Positions 62,260-64,000 of a stretch of 64,000 bases of DNA are shown here, piece after piece. The notes under the pieces were generated by a model. The model searched no databases and was not told the DNA's origin. It saw only the letters and a program-made list of their open reading frames with translations. A program made the translations under genes and the position numbers. The stretch spans positions 38,290-102,289 of the forward strand of contig JBILRW010000002.1 in NCBI GenBank assembly GCA_044372405.1, in the 5' to 3' direction. How positions within the stretch are numbered: position 1 is the stretch's first letter; each line of letters begins with the position of its first letter. This DNA is from CANGYM01 sp044372405 (lineage in GTDB: Bacteria > Pseudomonadota > Alphaproteobacteria > JAJTHO01 > CANGYM01).

Positions 62260-62490
62260 ATGGGATTTAGCTTTTGGCATTTGATTGTTGTTTTGTTTGC
62301 GATTATCGTCTTGTTTGGCCTGGGAAAACTACCCAAGGCCATGGGGGATGTGGCCAAGGGCATTCGGGCCTTTAAACGGGAAATGGAAAACGATGATGAT
62401 CCTGCTGAGGGGAAAAAGCCCCTGTCTGGCCCCACCAAAGACGAAGAGGCCAAAGTTGTTTTTTCTGAAAAAGACAGCCACAAGTCCTAG
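62260..62490 (+). CDS. tatA: Twin-arginine translocase subunit TatA/E
   Basis: The 76-residue protein has the short N-terminal membrane helix (FWHLIVVLFAIIVLFG), the FG-KLP hinge, an amphipathic helix (AMGDVAKGIRAFKREME) and an acidic tail, as in TatA/E. It forms the pore that exports folded proteins with TatC, whose gene is not adjacent. The gene is inserted between purF and pdxJ with gaps of 18 bases each side. Confidence 0.9.
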   Translation: MGFSFWHLIVVLFAIIVLFGLGKLPKAMGDVAKGIRAFKREMENDDDPAEGKKPLSGPTKDEEAKVVFSEKDSHKS

Positions 62491-62508
62491 ATTTTTCGGG
62501 GCCCATCC

Positions 62509-63249
62509 ATGAAACGCATCGATCTTGGCGTGAACATTGACCACGTGGCCACCCTGCGCAATGCCCGGGGGGGGATTCATCCCGATCCCGTGCGGGCCGC
62601 GCATCTGGCGGTCCAGGCCGGGGCTGACAGCATCACCGTTCACCTGCGCGAAGACCGCCGTCACATCAGCGATCATGACGTGGCCGCCCTGATTCGTCAC
62701 ACCGATTGCCGCATTAACCTGGAAATGGCAGCGACGCCGGAAATGCTGGCCATTGCCCAAACCTATCGTCCCTTTGCCGTGTGTTTGGTGCCGGAAAAGC
62801 GCCAGGAACGCACGACGGAGGGGGGCTTAAATCTTTCTTCCCTTAACGGTACCCTGCCGGCCTATATCCGTGATTTGCAGGATTATGGGATTCGGGTGTC
62901 GCTGTTTATCAATCCGGATGCCGCCGCCGTGGCCCTGGCCGCCGAAATGGGGGCGGATGTGGTGGAATTGCACACGGGCGCCTATTGTGACGCCCATCAC
63001 GACCGCGACCGCCAGGCCGCCCTGGCCCAGGTGAAGGCCGCCGCCGAAGCCGCCCATCATCACGGGTTGATTTGTCATGCGGGCCATGGGCTCAGCTATG
63101 CCACGGTGCGGGAGGTTGCCATGATTCCCCAGATTTCCGAACTCAACATCGGACATTATTTAATGGGGGAGGCGCTGTTCTGCGGCCTGGAAACCAGCAT
63201 CCAAAAAATGCGGCGGATTTTGGATGAAGCGCGGGGCATCACCCTGTGA
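62509..63249 (+). CDS. pdxJ: Pyridoxine 5'-phosphate synthase PdxJ
   Basis: PdxJ condenses 1-deoxyxylulose 5-phosphate with aminoacetone phosphate to pyridoxine phosphate. The 246-residue TIM-barrel protein has the start LGVNIDHVATLRNARGG, then NLEMAATPEMLAIA and the terminal HAGHGLSYATVREVA segment. It belongs to the DXP-dependent vitamin B6 pathway. acpS overlaps its end by 4 bases, the widespread pdxJ-acpS pair. Confidence 0.97.
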   Translation: MKRIDLGVNIDHVATLRNARGGIHPDPVRAAHLAVQAGADSITVHLREDRRHISDHDVAALIRHTDCRINLEMAATPEMLAIAQTYRPFAVCLVPEKRQERTTEGGLNLSSLNGTLPAYIRDLQDYGIRVSLFINPDAAAVALAAEMGADVVELHTGAYCDAHHDRDRQAALAQVKAAAEAAHHHGLICHAGHGLSYATVREVAMIPQISELNIGHYLMGEALFCGLETSIQKMRRILDEARGITL

Positions 63250-63629
63250 TTATCGGCATTGGCACCGATATCATCACCATCAGCCGCATCGCCCGCCTGA
63301 TGGACCGTTACGGGGATATTTTTCTAGCCCGTGTCTTTGCGCCGGAAGAACGCCGCCCCAACGCCCCCGCCGCCCACTACGCCAAACGCTTTGCGGCCAA
63401 GGAGGCCCTGCTGAAGGCCATCGGCACCGGCCTGCGATCAGGCATGTCGTGGCAGGATATGACGGTCACAAAAACCCCCCTGGGCCAGCCACTGTTAGCA
63501 GTAACCGGCGGTGTTGCCAAGGCGCTACTGCTCGGGGCGCGGCTGCATCTGAGCTTGTCGGATGATGGGGATCTGGCCATGGCCTTTGTGGTGGTGGAAG
63601 ACGTGGTAAGGGGGTCTGGCGGCAAATAA
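63246..63629 (+). CDS. acpS: Holo-[acyl-carrier-protein] synthase AcpS
   Basis: AcpS transfers 4'-phosphopantetheine from CoA to acyl carrier protein. The 127-residue protein has the conserved start IGIGTDIITISRIARL with the metal-binding aspartate and FAAKEALLKAIGTGLRSG with the catalytic glutamate. It is coupled to pdxJ by a 4-base overlap. No strong GC-rich terminator follows; only a T-rich stretch is present. Confidence 0.95.
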   Translation: MIIGIGTDIITISRIARLMDRYGDIFLARVFAPEERRPNAPAAHYAKRFAAKEALLKAIGTGLRSGMSWQDMTVTKTPLGQPLLAVTGGVAKALLLGARLHLSLSDDGDLAMAFVVVEDVVRGSGGK

Positions 63630-63663
63630 AAAGAACAGACGATGCCCTCTTTTTTTCCAAAAA

Positions 63664-63679
63664 AGTGACAAATGTCACA
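63664..63679. promoter_or_regulatory. Imperfect CRP/FNR-type box
   Basis: AGTGA-CAAATG-TCACA differs from the box at 53410-53425 by one base in the left half. It is 113-128 bases upstream of the truncated right-edge ORF and 35 bases after the acpS stop. Confidence 0.4.
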
Positions 63680-63791
63680 GCGCAGCCGTAGGTTTTATGG
63701 AAAAAACGTGAAATCAAATTTCAAGTGCGACCCTGATGTGACAAAAGGTGTCCACGAATGTTGAGATGAATTTTTATTGAAGGACAGGGCG

Positions 63792-64000
63792 ATGGCGCAC
63801 CCAGAATTGTTAAATGCTATTAAGGCACTAAAAACGTGTGACTCTCATGAATTATTCTTAGGCTCTTTCCCAGAATGGGTGGGTAGATTATGCGCTCTGC
63901 TGAACTCCGATCAGCCTCCTTCTCAAGAAAAAACCAGCTTGGAAAACGCCATAAAAGCCTTATTTGAGATTAATGAAAACATCGGGATTTCTGGGAATTT
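63792..64000 (+). CDS. Truncated ORF of unknown function at the right edge
   Basis: A frame opens with ATG at 63792, preceded by AGGA at a good distance (63781-63784), and stays open to the window end (69 full codons). The visible residues (AHPELLNAIKALKTCDSHEL, then LENAIKALFEINENIGISGN) look helical. Base composition is visibly more AT-rich than in the neighbouring pdxJ and acpS genes. I do not recognise it, and the C-terminal part is missing. Confidence 0.5.
   Translation, partial: MAHPELLNAIKALKTCDSHELFLGSFPEWVGRLCALLNSDQPPSQEKTSLENAIKALFEINENIGISGN

Overview
The window is a dense chromosomal segment of an alphaproteobacterium with moderate GC. The lineage call rests on several things seen together: a class I lysyl-tRNA synthetase, duplicated and diverged ATP synthase b and b' subunits, the polar organiser PopZ, a ChpT-type histidine phosphotransferase, an RcdA-type protein, a Usg-type protein, DUF2336, Tim44-like and ELM1-like proteins, and two perfect CtrA boxes (TTAA-N7-TTAA). 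Genes for branched-chain and aromatic amino acids, purines, pyrimidines, biotin, pyridoxine and NAD argue against a strongly reduced symbiont. Chemotaxis and FlhF/FlhG genes indicate a motile, probably polarly flagellated cell. I cannot place it more finely from this sequence.

Layout. 1-6.9 kb (+): 3' end of mutL, a DUF1778/GNAT toxin-antitoxin pair with its own promoter and operator, dnaG, rpoD, radA. 6.9-11 kb (-): lysS-pyrD-ybgC-tolQ-tolR, largely overlapping. 11.2-13.5 kb (+): an orphan solute-binding protein, ilvN, tyrA. 13.5-18.3 kb (-): usg, clpA, clpS, sdhE, rcdA, dsbB, with a tiny plus-strand transcription unit between clpS and sdhE. 18.4-23.4 kb: a FemAB-like protein (+), then tRNA-Leu, rluD, AIM24, a secreted unknown and a class I glutamine amidotransferase (all -). 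23.4-33.8 kb (+): tim44-mltA, DUF2336-histidine kinase-bioB-carA-M16 peptidase, then the Fo ATP synthase genes. 33.9-38 kb (-): a small unknown gene, RNase E, a second amidotransferase. 38-41.6 kb (+): DUF445, DUF465, purEK and a XerC-type recombinase. 41.7-47.4 kb (-): LOG, cheW, cheA, chpT, rpoH. 47.5-54.5 kb: ErpA-like (+), nadE-xseB-rnd (-), flhF-flhG (+), an unknown membrane protein and ELM1-like (-). 54.6-64 kb: popZ-comEC (+), gap, an unknown protein and an AbrB-type protein (-), PAP2, cvpA-purF-tatA-pdxJ-acpS (+), and a truncated ORF at the right edge.

How it fits together. Several genes belong to the alphaproteobacterial cell-cycle circuit. RcdA and ClpA/ClpS work in regulated proteolysis, ChpT relays phosphate toward CtrA, PopZ organises the pole, and CtrA boxes sit before rcdA and before the chpT-cheA-cheW-LOG operon. 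That suggests chemotaxis and CtrA turnover are wired into the cycle here.

The strongest candidate for something undescribed is a 331-bp non-coding element present twice (13464-13794 and 46224-46554, 10 differences, no indels). It has terminal inverted repeats and three nested internal inverted repeats, so either strand could fold as a cloverleaf-like four-way junction. Other unexplained structures are a 94-bp hairpin that includes the stop codon of the xerC gene, two copies of a shorter hairpin repeat, three TGTGA-N6-TCACA-type boxes, and an AbrB plus unknown-protein cassette.
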